Below, piece by piece: positions 1-9,294 of a stretch of DNA of 64,000 bases. Position numbers and translations under genes: made by a program. The notes under the pieces were generated by a model, which was not told the DNA's origin, did not search any database, and saw only the letters and a list, made by a program, of their open reading frames with translations. Source of the DNA: DATFVJ01 sp963826515. Lineage in GTDB: Bacteria; Actinomycetota; Actinomycetes; Streptosporangiales; Streptosporangiaceae. How positions within the stretch are numbered: position 1 is the first letter of the stretch; each line of letters begins with the position of its first letter. The DNA lies in NCBI GenBank assembly GCA_963826515.1, contig CAWGXI010000012.1:930001-994000 (forward strand). Direction: 5' to 3'.

Positions 1-813
1 AGCGGACCTGTCGGCAAGCACGACGTCGATCCTGAGCTCGGGAGCGTGCACGGCGAGCACGTCCAGGTGGGTGTGCGGGGCGAATCCCGCCGTCTCACCC
101 GGCTGCGCCGCCAGGTTGAGTGCGACCACCCGCCGCGCCCTGGTTGTCACGAGTGCCTCCGCCAGGTCAGGCACCAGCAGATGCGGCAGCACGCTGGTGA
201 ACCAGGACCCCGGCCCCAACACCACCCAATCCGCTTCCTTAACTGCCGTCACCGCCTCCGCGCAGGCAGGTGGATCGGCGGGAACCAGCGAGATCGCCCG
301 GACCCGGCCCGGCGTCACGGCGCACGACGCCTGCCCGCGCACCACGGTGATGTCATGCGGCCGTCCCGGATCGGCTCCCTCCACCTCGGCGGCGATGTCG
401 AGCGGTACCGCGGCCATCGGCAGCACGCGGCCATGCGCGCCGAGCAGCATTCCCACCCAGTCAAGACCCTCGACGGTATCCCCGAGCAGATCCCACAGGG
501 CCACGATTAGCAGATTTCCGACCGTGTGCCCGGAGAGCTCACCCGTGCCGCCGAACCGGTGCTGTACCACCCGGCTCCAGGTCGTGCCCCACTCGTCGTC
601 GCCGCAGAGCGCCGCGAGGGCCATCCGCAGGTCGCCAGGCGGCAGGACCCCAAACTGCCGCCGCAGCCTGCCGCTTGATCCGCCGTCGTCGGCCACGGTG
701 ACGATGGCGACGAGCGCGTCGGTCACCCGCCGCAGTGCCGACAAGGAAGCGTACAGCCCGTGACCGCCACCCAGTGCGGCAACCCTGAGCGCGCCAGCCG
801 CGGCATCGGTCAT
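1..813 (-). CDS. yvcK: YvcK/CofD-like UDP-sugar-binding protein, C-terminus off the window
   Basis: This is the gluconeogenesis factor YvcK family, which binds UDP-GlcNAc-type nucleotide sugars and links carbon metabolism to envelope growth. The first 271 residues are visible and the frame is open to the left edge. The N-terminus has the glycine-rich loop LGGGHGLYA, then VTVADDGGSSGRLR, and later LGPGSWFTSV and VVALNLAAQPGET, all family hallmarks. The start ATG at 813 lies 4 bases after the rapZ stop, so uvrC, rapZ and yvcK form one minus-strand operon in the usual actinobacterial order, in which whiA normally follows. Confidence 0.93.
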   Translation of the reverse strand, partial: MTDAAAGALRVAALGGGHGLYASLSALRRVTDALVAIVTVADDGGSSGRLRRQFGVLPPGDLRMALAALCGDDEWGTTWSRVVQHRFGGTGELSGHTVGNLLIVALWDLLGDTVEGLDWVGMLLGAHGRVLPMAAVPLDIAAEVEGADPGRPHDITVVRGQASCAVTPGRVRAISLVPADPPACAEAVTAVKEADWVVLGPGSWFTSVLPHLLVPDLAEALVTTRARRVVALNLAAQPGETAGFAPHTHLDVLAVHAPELRIDVVLADRSA

Positions 814-817
814 CCGC

Positions 818-1708
818 TCACTCACGGCCCAGATCTCTGTGCGTCACCTGGACGTCCGCTCCGCTGATCGCAAGGCGCGCGCCGATCTGCTCGGCGATGG
901 CGACGCTGCGATGCTTACCGCCGGTGCAGCCGATCGCCAGCGTGACGAAGTGCTTGCCCTCGTGCTCGTAGCCGGCCAGCAGCACCCGCAGGGTCTCCAG
1001 GTAGGCGGGGAGGAACTCCTTCGCGGCGGGCTGGCCAAGCACGTAGTCGCGGACCGGCTGGTCAAGGCCGGTAAGCGGGCGAAGTTCGGCGATCCAGTGC
1101 GGGTTCGGCAGGAACCGGCAGTCCGCGACGAGGTCGGCATCGACGGGCAGCCCGTACTTGTAGCCGAATGACACGACGTTGACCCGGACCCTGCGTTCCG
1201 CGTCGTCGGCGAAGAACCCGCGCATCCGGGCACGTAGCTCGTGCACGTTGAGCGCGGAAGTGTCGAGCACGAGGTCGGCGTCGTCGGTGACGCCGCGGAG
1301 CATTTCCCGTTCGGCCGCGATCCCGTCCACGACTCTGCGGTCCCCCTGCAGCGGATGCGGCCTGCGCACGCTATCGAACCGCCGCACGAGTGTCTCGTCC
1401 GACGCCTCCAGGTACACCACACGTGGCCGGACGCCCCTGGCGGCGAGTTCGCTGATCGTGGTCTTCAGGTCACTGGTGAAACCGCGGCTGCGCACGTCGA
1501 CCACGACGGCGATCCTGCGTACCGCGCCCTGAGATCGCGCGGCGAGATCCACCATGGTTGGCAGCAGGCCTGGCGGCAGATTGTCCACCACGTACCAGTC
1601 GAGATCCTCAAGCGACTTCGCGGCAGTGCTGCGCCCGGCGCCCGACATCCCTGTGATGATCACGATGTCGGGAGCCGGTGCGTGCACCGCGCCCAAGCCG
1701 CTGGTCAT
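818..1708 (-). CDS. rapZ: RapZ/YvcJ-type nucleotide-binding protein
   Basis: A 296-residue P-loop NTPase/RNA-binding protein of the RapZ (YvcJ) family. The Walker A motif GMSGAGRS lies at about residues 20-27, followed by WYVVDNLPPGLLP. The C-terminal RNase-E-adaptor-like domain shows FGYKYGLP, DCRFLPNPHW and IGCTGGKHRSV, the strongest family signatures. Length is normal. The ATG overlaps the uvrC stop by 4 bases (ATGA), implying translational coupling. In E. coli the family controls GlmS through small RNAs; in actinobacteria the role is less clear, and GTP/ATP hydrolysis is known for YvcJ. Confidence 0.95.
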   Translation of the reverse strand: MTSGLGAVHAPAPDIVIITGMSGAGRSTAAKSLEDLDWYVVDNLPPGLLPTMVDLAARSQGAVRRIAVVVDVRSRGFTSDLKTTISELAARGVRPRVVYLEASDETLVRRFDSVRRPHPLQGDRRVVDGIAAEREMLRGVTDDADLVLDTSALNVHELRARMRGFFADDAERRVRVNVVSFGYKYGLPVDADLVADCRFLPNPHWIAELRPLTGLDQPVRDYVLGQPAAKEFLPAYLETLRVLLAGYEHEGKHFVTLAIGCTGGKHRSVAIAEQIGARLAISGADVQVTHRDLGRE

Positions 1709-3924
1709 CCTGCTTCCCCGTCGGGTTCCGCCGTTCCCGTGCTGTCTCCCCTGAGCCCGCCGCCGAGAGCCGTGACTACGGACCGCGCTGTGCGCGGGCC
1801 GAATCCTGGCAGCTCGGCGATCTCGTCAACGGTAGCCTCCCTGATCCCCCGGACGGAGCCGAAGCGCCGCAGCAAGGCCTTGCGCCTGGCCGGGCCGAGG
1901 CCGGGAACCTCGTCGAGCTCACTTTCTGTCAGCGCCTTCGATCTCTTCGCCCGGTGGTAGGTGATGGCGAACCTGTGCGCCTCGTCGCGCACCCGCTGCA
2001 GCAGGTAGAGGCCCTCACTGGTGCGCGGCAAGATGACCGGGGCGTCGTCGCCAGGCAGCCAGACCTCCTCGAGCCGCTTGGCGAGGCCGCACACCGCGAC
2101 GTCCTCGATGCCGAGTTCGTCGAGCGACTGCTGCGCCGCGGCGGCCTGGGCCTGCCCGCCGTCCACGACCACCAGGCCAGGCGGGTAGGCGAACTTGCGC
2201 TGCCTGGACTCCTGGCTGCCTGGCCGCGCGGTGGCCACGTCGCCCAGCGCGTCGAGCTCCCCCGTTGCCTCCCGTTCCTCGAGGTAGCGACGGAATCGTC
2301 GTGAGATCACCTCGTGAATCGCCGCCACGTCGCCCTGGCCGTCGCGCTGGCGGACGCTGAACCGCCGGTACTCACTCTTACGTGCCAGCCCGTCCTCGAA
2401 GACCACCATCGAGGCGACCACATGGCTGCTCTGCAGGTTGGACACGTCGTAGCACTCGATGCGAAGCGGCGCTTCTTCGAGGCCGAGCGCCTCCTGTATC
2501 TCGTTGAGGGCGCGGCTGCGGGTGGTCAGGTCGCTGGCGCGGCGCGTCTTGTGCAGCGTCAGGGATTCCGCCGCGTTCCTGGTCACGACGCCGAGTAGCG
2601 CCTTCTTGTCGCCGCGCCTCGGTACCCGCAGGTCGACCCGGCCGCCCCGCCGGGCAGCGAGCCACTCGCCCATCGCCTCAGCGTCCGGCGGGAGCACGGG
2701 GACGAGCACCTCGCGCGGCACGCTCGCGTCCCGCCACGCGGCCGGGTCACTTCCGCGCGCCCGGCCACCGCTGGCACGTCCCTTCGTGTGCCCGCGCCAG
2801 GCGCTTTCCGCACGCCCGGCAGCGCCGTTCCCCGGCCCGCGGCCGGCTGCCGCGGCAGACCCTGCCTCCGTGGGGGCGGCGACATGGGCGGCGGTATGGC
2901 CGGCGGTATGCGCTGCGGTATCGGCGGCGGCATGGGCTTCGGTCTTGTCATCGGTCTGCCAATTCGGCGCCGGATCGGCCGCGGCCGGATCGTCCCCGTA
3001 GACCTGGCCGAGGAAATGCTCGACGAGTTCGCCGGTGCTCACGTCCTCGACCTTGTCGACCACCCAGCCGCGCTGCCCGCGCACCCTGCCGCCGCGGACG
3101 TAGAAGACCTGCACCGCGGCCTCGAGCTGGTCCTCGGCGAGCGCGATGACGTCACAGTCGGTTCCGTCGCCGAGCACGACCGCCTGCTTCTCGAGCGCCC
3201 GCTGGAGCGCCTGGATGTCGTCGCGCAACCGCGCGGCGCGCTCGTATTCCTCGGCCGACGCCGCCTCGCGCATCTGCTGTTCGAGCCGGCGCAGGAACCT
3301 GGTGGTGTTACCGGCCATGAAGTCGCAGAAGTCCTCGGCGAGCAGGCGGTGCTCCGCCGCGGTCACCCTTTCCACGCACGGCGCGGAGCACTTGCCGATG
3401 TAGCCGAGCAGGCACGGGCGGCCGATCTGGCGTGCCCGCTTGAACACCCCGGCCGAGCAGGTCCGCACCGGGAACACGCGGAGCAGCAGATCCACGGTTT
3501 CCCTGATGGCCCAGGCGTGCGAGTAGGGACCGAAGTACCTGACTCCCCGCCGCTTCGCGCCGCGCAGCACCATGACCCTCGGGTATTCCTCGTTGAGCGT
3601 GACCGCGAGGTAGGGGTAGCTCTTGTCATCGCGGTACCGCACGTTGAAGCGGGGGTCGTAATCCTTGATCCACGAATACTCGAGTTGCAGCGCCTCCACC
3701 TCGGTGGCGACGACGGTCCAGTCCACGCTCGCGGCCGAACGGAGCATGGCCTGGGTGCGCGGATGCAGGCCGACGAAGTCGGCGAAGTAGGAGTTGAGCC
3801 GTGAGCGCAGATTTTTGGCCTTGCCGACGTAAATCACCCGGCCATGGGCGTCACGGAACCTGTAGACGCCCGGAGACTCGGGTATCGAGCCAGGAGCAGG
3901 ACGGTAGGTCGCCGGATCAGCCAC
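1705..3924 (-). CDS. uvrC: UvrABC excinuclease subunit C with an Ala/His-rich insertion
   Basis: Makes the dual incisions of nucleotide excision repair with UvrA and UvrB. Domains in order: GIY-YIG nuclease (residues about 14-95, with IYVGKAKNLRSRL), a Cys-containing region (CLLGYIGKCSAPC), a UVR/UvrB-binding motif (about 215-250), the RNase-H-like nuclease (ECYDVSNLQ, VVVDGGQAQ) and tandem helix-hairpin-helix motifs at the C-terminus (VPGLGPARRKALL, LPGFGPRTARSV). The protein has 739 residues against about 600-650 usually. The excess is a low-complexity stretch at residues 313-400 rich in Ala, His, Gly and Arg, placed between the UVR region and the second nuclease. The frame is intact, so it is probably functional. 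Confidence 0.96.
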   Translation of the reverse strand: MADPATYRPAPGSIPESPGVYRFRDAHGRVIYVGKAKNLRSRLNSYFADFVGLHPRTQAMLRSAASVDWTVVATEVEALQLEYSWIKDYDPRFNVRYRDDKSYPYLAVTLNEEYPRVMVLRGAKRRGVRYFGPYSHAWAIRETVDLLLRVFPVRTCSAGVFKRARQIGRPCLLGYIGKCSAPCVERVTAAEHRLLAEDFCDFMAGNTTRFLRRLEQQMREAASAEEYERAARLRDDIQALQRALEKQAVVLGDGTDCDVIALAEDQLEAAVQVFYVRGGRVRGQRGWVVDKVEDVSTGELVEHFLGQVYGDDPAAADPAPNWQTDDKTEAHAAADTAAHTAGHTAAHVAAPTEAGSAAAAGRGPGNGAAGRAESAWRGHTKGRASGGRARGSDPAAWRDASVPREVLVPVLPPDAEAMGEWLAARRGGRVDLRVPRRGDKKALLGVVTRNAAESLTLHKTRRASDLTTRSRALNEIQEALGLEEAPLRIECYDVSNLQSSHVVASMVVFEDGLARKSEYRRFSVRQRDGQGDVAAIHEVISRRFRRYLEEREATGELDALGDVATARPGSQESRQRKFAYPPGLVVVDGGQAQAAAAQQSLDELGIEDVAVCGLAKRLEEVWLPGDDAPVILPRTSEGLYLLQRVRDEAHRFAITYHRAKRSKALTESELDEVPGLGPARRKALLRRFGSVRGIREATVDEIAELPGFGPRTARSVVTALGGGLRGDSTGTAEPDGEAG
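2725..2988 (-). repeat. Low-complexity Ala/His/Gly insertion inside uvrC
   Basis: In-frame low-complexity DNA encoding runs such as AAADTAAHTAGHTAAHV followed by a Gly/Arg-rich basic stretch. It includes short imperfect repeats of gcggtatggccggcggtatg type at about 2890-2935. It interrupts UvrC between conserved domains and is absent from the usual family layout. It reads as a disordered linker. Confidence 0.7.
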
Positions 3925-4427
3925 CCAGCCACTCTAGTAGCGCCGCCCCAGCCGCGACTGCCCGCGCAGAAGTGCCCGCGACCGCCGTTCCGGCCATGGT
4001 TGCCGATACTTCCCCTGAACGGCTGCCGCGTGGCGCGCCGATCGTGAAGCTGCGGCGCGGCACCGCTGGATCTTCTGGGCCTTGCGCCTGGTGCATCACT
4101 GGGTGCGTATCCGGCGCGGGCTGCACGGTCAGCCGGTTCGGCGAATGGCCTCGGGGACGTTGCGATGTATCAGGGGTGGGCGGCGTGCGCACAGTCCAGT
4201 CGACGGGCCCGCCGGGGTGGCTGGCGTACCAGGCGCGCAGCGCCTTGGCGTCGCAGGCTTCCGGCGCCGTGAGCTGCAGCGGCGGAGGGAGGTCGAATTT
4301 GACAATCTGCGGCGCGTAGTGTGCGGCGAGCCGCCGGCGTCGCGTTCGCCCGCTCAGCCACGACTCAGCCGAACGGATCAGGCCAATCCGCCCGGAGCCA
4401 CGGGCCTAGCCGGTATCGTGCGGTGCT
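3925..4427. other. Intergenic region between divergent uvrC and SNF2 helicase
   Basis: About 500 bases between divergent genes. A minus-strand frame is open from about 4400 to 3917 and reads plausibly between about 4340 and 4190 (APQIVKFDLPPPL, ALRAWYASHPGGPV), but its only usable start is a GTG at 4192, downstream of that stretch, and no family is recognised. It may be a decayed gene or chance. No clear promoter or terminator is visible. Confidence 0.3.
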
Positions 4428-7298
4428 GTGCTGGATGGCGAAGCAGTCTTCGTCCCGGACGTGATCCCCCGGCGTGGCGTATTCGCGTTCTGGGGCACTG
4501 GCTCGGGGCCGGGCAAGGTGGAACTTGTCTTCGCTGGCGGCAGGTACGGGATCCGCAAGCGGCTGGTTTCGGCGCGCCTTGTCCCCGTGGCTGATGCTCT
4601 GCCCATGCTGCTGGCTGTTGATCCGGAGGCGGCCAGCCGGCCCGATACGCCGGTGCGGCGGTCCGTCAGCGTGTGGTCGGCGGCCGCGGTCGCCGGGGTC
4701 GGCCTGGTCGCCCGCGGACGGCTGCTGCCCACCGTCACCGCGGACGGCGCGGACGCCTGGCGGGCCGGGCCGCTGGACCCGGCCGATCTTGCCTGGCTGG
4801 CCGGGCTTGCTGCCTCGTTCCCGGCGGCGGCGCATGCGCTCGCGGTCCCGGGTTCGCGCCCGATGCGGCTGCGCTCGCCGGAGTCGCTGATCCGCGCGTT
4901 CTGGGATGCGATCGCGGACACGCTGGTCCGCAGCGCGGCGGCACCTCGCACGGTCCGGTCACCGGCGTTCGCCGGGGTTGAGCCGACTCCGGTCGCAGAT
5001 CTGGCGGAGTGGCTGGCCGATACCACCGATGGCCTGTCCGCAGGCGCACGGTTGGGCCTTCGGGTCGAGTCCGTCCCGCCATCACCGCAGCCCCCCGGCC
5101 AGTGGGAAGACGAGGAAGACGAGGATGCCGAGGACGCCGGAGATTCTGGCACCGGCACCGCAGGGCCCGGCGTGGGCGAGCCTGATGAGGTGGTACCGGC
5201 GTTCCGCATGGTTCTGCAGTTGCGCAGCGCCGCGGACCCGAGCCTGATCGTGGACGCCGCCGCGCTGTGGGATCAGCCGGAGCGCGTGCTGGCGCGGTTC
5301 GGCGCGCAGGCGGACACCGACCTGCTGCTGGCGCTGCGGCGTGGCGCCGCGGTGTGGCCGCCGCTGGCCGTGTTGCTGGCGCAGGCCGGCCCGGCAGTGC
5401 TGGAACTGGACGATGACGCGGTGGCGAGCCTGCTCGGCCCCGCGGCCGAGGAACTGGCCGGGACCGGCATCGAGGTGCTGTGGCCTGCCAGCCTCGGCGA
5501 CGGGCTCAAGCTGCAGGCAGTCCCCACGCCGGTCCCGGAGCGCCTGACTGAGGCCGGGTTCAGCCTGGACGCGCTGCTGGAGTTCCGCTGGCAGCTCACC
5601 CTCGGCGGGGAAGCGCTAGATGCGGACGAGATCGCGGAACTGGCTGAGGCGAAACGGCCGCTGATCAGGCTGCGCGGCCGGTGGGTGACGCTTGACCCGG
5701 TGCTGCTGGCGAAACTGCGGCAGCCGCCGCGCACCCGGATGCGTGCGATGGAGGCGCTCGGCGCTGTGCTGGCAGGTAGTGCCGAGATCGATGGCGAGAC
5801 GGTCACCGTCGTCGGTGATGGCCCGCTCGCCGATTTCGCCGACCGGGTGGCGCGGATCGCGGCGGCACCGCCTGAGCTGGCGCCGCCGCCGGGCCTGGAG
5901 GCCGCGCTCCGCCCGTACCAGCAGCGTGGGGTGGCCTGGCTGGCGGCCATGTGTGACGCGGGGCTCGGTGGCTGCCTCGCCGACGACATGGGACTCGGCA
6001 AAACGATTCAGGTGATCGCCCTGCACCTGCACCGGCGGGCGGCGAAAGCCGGGCCGACTCTGGTGGTCTGCCCGGCCTCGCTGCTGGGCACTTGGGAGCG
6101 GGAGGTGTGCCGGTTCGCGCCGGACGTCCCGGTCCGCCGTTACCACGGTGGCGGGCGGCACCTGCGCGACGTGGCCGCCGATGAGATCGTCCTGGTGACC
6201 TACGGCGTGGTGCTGCGGGACTCGGCAGAACTGGCCGGGATCGGCTGGGGCCTGGTGGCCGCCGACGAAGCCCAGCACGCCAAGAACCCGCTGTCGCGCA
6301 CCGCGCGGGAACTACGCGCGCTGCCCGCGCCAGGCCGGATCGCGCTGACCGGCACGCCAGTGGAGAACCGGCTGTCGGAGCTGTGGTCGATCCTGGACTG
6401 GAGCACACCCGGGCTGCTCGGCCAACTGGAGTCCTTCACCCGCCGGGTCGCGGTCCCGGTGGAACGGTACCGGGACGCCGAGGCAACCGCCCGGTTCGCC
6501 GCGCTGGTACGGCCGTTCCTGTTGCGGCGCAAGAAATCCGACCCGGGGATCGCGCCGGAACTGCCGCCCAAGACGGAGACGGACCGGATCGTGCCGCTAA
6601 CCGCCGAGCAGGTCACCCTGTATGAGGCGGTGGTCCGCGAGACCATGGAAGCGATCGAGAACACCGAGGGGATTGAGCGCGCCGGGCTGGTGTTCAAGCT
6701 GCTGACCGCGCTGAAGCAGATCTGCAATCATCCGGCGCAGTACCTGAAGCAGCCCGGGCCGCTGGCGGGCCGCTCCGGCAAGCTTGCCGCGTTCGACGAA
6801 CTGGCCGATGTCATCCTGGCCGGCGGGGAGTCGATGCTGGTGTTCACCCAGTACACGCAGATGGCGACGCTGCTGCAGCAGCATCTGGACGGCCGCGGCA
6901 TCCGCTCACTGTTCCTGCACGGCCGCGTCCCGGTGCGCCGCCGCGAGGAGATGGTGCAGCAGTTCCAGGCCGGTCACGCGCCGGTGTTCCTGCTGTCGCT
7001 GAAGGCCGGCGGCACCGGCCTCACCCTCACCCGCGCGACTCATGTGCTGCACTATGACCGCTGGTGGAACCCGGCGGTGGAGGACCAGGCGACCGACCGC
7101 GCCTACCGGATCGGGCAGGCCCGCCCGGTCCAGGTGCACCGGCTCATCGCCGAGGGAACGCTTGAGGACCGTATCGCATCCCTTCTGGAGACAAAACGCG
7201 AGCTGGCGGATGCGGTCGTCGGCTCGGGGGAGGGCTGGATCGCGGAACTGTCTGATGGCGAGCTCGCCGAGCTGGTGTCGCTGCGGGGCGCGTCATGA
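4428..7298 (+). CDS. SNF2/RapA-family DEAD-like helicase
   Basis: A 956-residue ATP-dependent DNA translocase of the SNF2 superfamily. The N-terminal 480 residues are the bacterial SNF2-associated domain. The ATPase core starts with LRPYQQRGVAWL, has Walker A DDMGLGKT near residue 519 and the DEAQ motif near 613, then LTGTPVENRLSELWS. The helicase C-terminal lobe has LKAGGTGLTLTRA and QATDRAYRIGQ. The start is a GTG at 4428 with no clear ribosome-binding site, so the exact N-terminus is uncertain. It overlaps the SWIM gene by 4 bases; this pair is common in actinobacteria. The substrate is unknown; DNA repair or transcription-complex recycling is inferred from the family. Confidence 0.93.
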   Translation: MLDGEAVFVPDVIPRRGVFAFWGTGSGPGKVELVFAGGRYGIRKRLVSARLVPVADALPMLLAVDPEAASRPDTPVRRSVSVWSAAAVAGVGLVARGRLLPTVTADGADAWRAGPLDPADLAWLAGLAASFPAAAHALAVPGSRPMRLRSPESLIRAFWDAIADTLVRSAAAPRTVRSPAFAGVEPTPVADLAEWLADTTDGLSAGARLGLRVESVPPSPQPPGQWEDEEDEDAEDAGDSGTGTAGPGVGEPDEVVPAFRMVLQLRSAADPSLIVDAAALWDQPERVLARFGAQADTDLLLALRRGAAVWPPLAVLLAQAGPAVLELDDDAVASLLGPAAEELAGTGIEVLWPASLGDGLKLQAVPTPVPERLTEAGFSLDALLEFRWQLTLGGEALDADEIAELAEAKRPLIRLRGRWVTLDPVLLAKLRQPPRTRMRAMEALGAVLAGSAEIDGETVTVVGDGPLADFADRVARIAAAPPELAPPPGLEAALRPYQQRGVAWLAAMCDAGLGGCLADDMGLGKTIQVIALHLHRRAAKAGPTLVVCPASLLGTWEREVCRFAPDVPVRRYHGGGRHLRDVAADEIVLVTYGVVLRDSAELAGIGWGLVAADEAQHAKNPLSRTARELRALPAPGRIALTGTPVENRLSELWSILDWSTPGLLGQLESFTRRVAVPVERYRDAEATARFAALVRPFLLRRKKSDPGIAPELPPKTETDRIVPLTAEQVTLYEAVVRETMEAIENTEGIERAGLVFKLLTALKQICNHPAQYLKQPGPLAGRSGKLAAFDELADVILAGGESMLVFTQYTQMATLLQQHLDGRGIRSLFLHGRVPVRRREEMVQQFQAGHAPVFLLSLKAGGTGLTLTRATHVLHYDRWWNPAVEDQATDRAYRIGQARPVQVHRLIAEGTLEDRIASLLETKRELADAVVGSGEGWIAELSDGELAELVSLRGAS

Positions 7299-8560
7299 CC
7301 GGCGCGGAGAGCGTGCCGCCGGGACACGGCCGCACCTGGTGGGGCCGGGCATGGGTGGACGCGCTGGAGCAGCGTGCCCGGCTGGACCCCAACCGGCTGC
7401 CCCGCGGCCGGGACTACGCTCGCGAGGGAGCGGTCGGCGAGCTTGTTCTTGGCCCGGGTGAGGCGCGGGCCCAAGTCAGGGGTCGGCGGATGAGTCCCTA
7501 CGACGTCCGCGTCCGGGTCCGGCGGTTCACCGACGATGAGTGGGACCAAGTGCTGGACGCGATCTGCGCCCAGCTTGGCCGCACCGCAGCCATGCTGGAC
7601 GGTGACCTGCCGCCTGAGGTCGCTGGGGATGTCGCGGCGGCTGGCCTGGACCTGCTTCCCGGCGCGGGCGAGGTCGGGCCCCGCTGTACCTGCCCCGACG
7701 ACGCCGACCCGTGCAAGCACTCGGCGGCGGTCTGCTACCTGGTCGCCGACGCGCTTGACGCGGACCCGTTCACCGTTTTGTTGCTGCGCGGCCGGACCCG
7801 GGGCGAAGTGCTGGCCGGGCTGCGGGGCCGCCGTCGTGGCCGGGCCGCAGAGCGCGGCGGCACCTCGGGCCGGGCTGCGGCACTTGGCGGCGCAGCAGGT
7901 GACGCCACGAGCGCGGTCGCCGGGGCATCCGACGACGCGGGCCTGGATGCGCGAGCTGTCCTCCTCAGCACGGCCACGCCAGACACGATTCCGGTCCCGC
8001 CACTGCCAGTCGCTCGGCCAGGGCATCCGGCGGCGCTCCCGGTGGACCCCCCTGCCTGGCGCGCCGGGCTTCGTGATGACCTAATGGCGCTGGCCGCGGA
8101 CGCGGCGCGGCGGGCCTGGGAACTGGCCGTCGGCCTAACCTCCGACGCTGGGCTGTCCCTCGACTCCGATTGCGACCTCGCCCGCCGGGCCGAGCATGCC
8201 CTAGGCACACCGGCCTTCGCCAGGCTGGCCACAAACAGCGGCATCAGCGGGCAGGAACTGGCCCGCCAGGCACTGGCCTGGCGCTACGGCGGCGCGTCCG
8301 GATTCGAGGTACTGCGCGACGAGTGGGATCCCGGCACCGAAGCGGCTGGGGCCGCGGAACTGATGAAGGCAGCAGGCACGGCCTTGCGTGACGCCGCCGC
8401 GGCACCCGCCCGGGTGACCGGCAACCGGGTAACCGCGGAACGGCTGCAGTTGCGGCTTGGACGTGACCTCCTCTGGTACCCGTACGTGCGCTCCGCCGAC
8501 GCGTGGGAGCCGGCCGGGCCACCGCAGCCCGAGCCCGCCCGCGCCACCGAGACCCTATGA
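7295..8560 (+). CDS. SWIM zinc-finger protein, partner of the SNF2 helicase
   Basis: A 421-residue protein with a SWIM zinc finger (CxC...CxH: CTCPDDADPCKH near residue 130). The N-terminus carries the TWWGRAWVDALE and GRDYAREGAV motifs typical of SWIM partners of bacterial SNF2 proteins. The C-terminal half is Ala-rich with a conserved-looking helical segment (GISGQELARQALAWRYG). The ATG overlaps the helicase stop (ATGA), so the two are co-translated. SWIM fingers bind nucleic acid or protein, so an accessory role for the helicase is likely. The stop at 8558-8560 is in the same frame as the downstream antitoxin-like gene. Confidence 0.88.
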   Translation: MTGAESVPPGHGRTWWGRAWVDALEQRARLDPNRLPRGRDYAREGAVGELVLGPGEARAQVRGRRMSPYDVRVRVRRFTDDEWDQVLDAICAQLGRTAAMLDGDLPPEVAGDVAAAGLDLLPGAGEVGPRCTCPDDADPCKHSAAVCYLVADALDADPFTVLLLRGRTRGEVLAGLRGRRRGRAAERGGTSGRAAALGGAAGDATSAVAGASDDAGLDARAVLLSTATPDTIPVPPLPVARPGHPAALPVDPPAWRAGLRDDLMALAADAARRAWELAVGLTSDAGLSLDSDCDLARRAEHALGTPAFARLATNSGISGQELARQALAWRYGGASGFEVLRDEWDPGTEAAGAAELMKAAGTALRDAAAAPARVTGNRVTAERLQLRLGRDLLWYPYVRSADAWEPAGPPQPEPARATETL

Positions 8561-8617
8561 CGCCTCACGGCTAAAGGAGAACTCAGGGAATTCTCAGCTG
8601 CCCACAAGGCTTCCCGG

Positions 8618-8950
8618 TTGCCACGGTCAGCGAGCGGGTATCTCGGTATCGATCAGCTCGACTACCCAGGAATCATCTTCCGGGGCCCAGCGCACGACCG
8701 GCGCGCCGCACTCGCCGCCGGCCCGGACGTCTGGGAGGTCATCGCACGCCTTCAGGAACTCGACGGCACTGAGGAGCAGCAGATTAGGTTGCTGAGCGCC
8801 GAGTCGGATCTGCATCCAAGCCTCATCCGCATCGGCCTCGACTATGCCGCAGGGCACCCAGACCAGGTCCGAGAGCGGATCGACCGAAACCGGGCTATGG
8901 CGGAACGAAGCCGCAAGATGTCGCAGGAGCGTGAGGCACTGCTGGCGTGA
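8618..8950 (+). CDS. Antitoxin-like protein, paralogue of the antitoxin at 14.5 kb
   Basis: A 110-residue reading from a TTG at 8618. Its segment YPGIIF...RRAALAAGPDVWEVIARLQEL closely parallels HPGVIF...RRAAIAYGPDVWEIVKFLREI in the antitoxin at 14511, so the two are homologous. It lacks the N-terminal ribbon-helix-helix-like segment of that paralogue, and no good start codon or ribosome-binding site is seen, so it may be truncated. It overlaps a truncated toxin gene by GTGA, the normal pair arrangement. DNA binding is doubtful without the missing segment. Confidence 0.6.
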   Translation: MPRSASGYLGIDQLDYPGIIFRGPAHDRRAALAAGPDVWEVIARLQELDGTEEQQIRLLSAESDLHPSLIRIGLDYAAGHPDQVRERIDRNRAMAERSRKMSQEREALLA

Positions 8951-9045
8951 CCGCCTTCCTGATCGATGAGATGGTCCCGACAGCCACAGCCGTGCTGCTG
9001 CGCGACACCTACGGTCATGATGCGATCCACTCCCAACCTCGAAGT
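8947..9045 (+). pseudogene. Truncated PIN-like (DUF5615-type) toxin
   Basis: The GTG at 8947 overlaps the antitoxin stop. The first 28 codons read TAFLIDEMVPTATAVLLRDTYGHDAI, the typical N-terminus of DUF5615/VapC45-like PIN-fold toxins with the acidic DEM. After about 9030 no reading frame continues the family, so the rest of the nuclease is lost. The frame stays open to the bfd gene but with unrelated sequence. Probably a dead toxin. Confidence 0.6.
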
Positions 9046-9242
9046 ACTACTCAGCAGGGCTGGAGCCGCGAACTTCGCAGACGGGTCCACCACCGTCCAT
9101 GCCGCTGCAGCAGCCTTGACTCGGTGGCGCCATTGCCCCGCAGCCGGGCCGCCGCTGCGGGGCCCCCGCGACGTGACGCGGGCCTGAGGGGCCGGCGGAC
9201 GCCACCGCTGCAGGGCGCCCGGCGGTGGCCTGAGTACGCGGG

Positions 9243-9261
9243 TAAGGTTAGCCTTCGCTCA
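9243..9261 (+). promoter_or_regulatory. IdeR/DtxR-like iron box upstream of bfd
   Basis: TAAGGTTAGCCTTCGCTCA matches the DtxR/IdeR consensus TWAGGTWAGSCTWACCTWA at 16 of 19 positions by eye. It ends 33 bases before the proposed bfd start. An iron-responsive repressor or activator site is expected for a bfd/bfr block. Confidence 0.6.
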
Positions 9262-9294
9262 GTAAGCGGAATGCGAGAAGAACTGGCGAGGATC

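Noticed and set aside
3917..4192. Minus-strand frame upstream of uvrC
   Set aside because: Part of the frame reads like protein but it has no good start, no ribosome-binding site and no recognised family; kept only as a remark on the gap.
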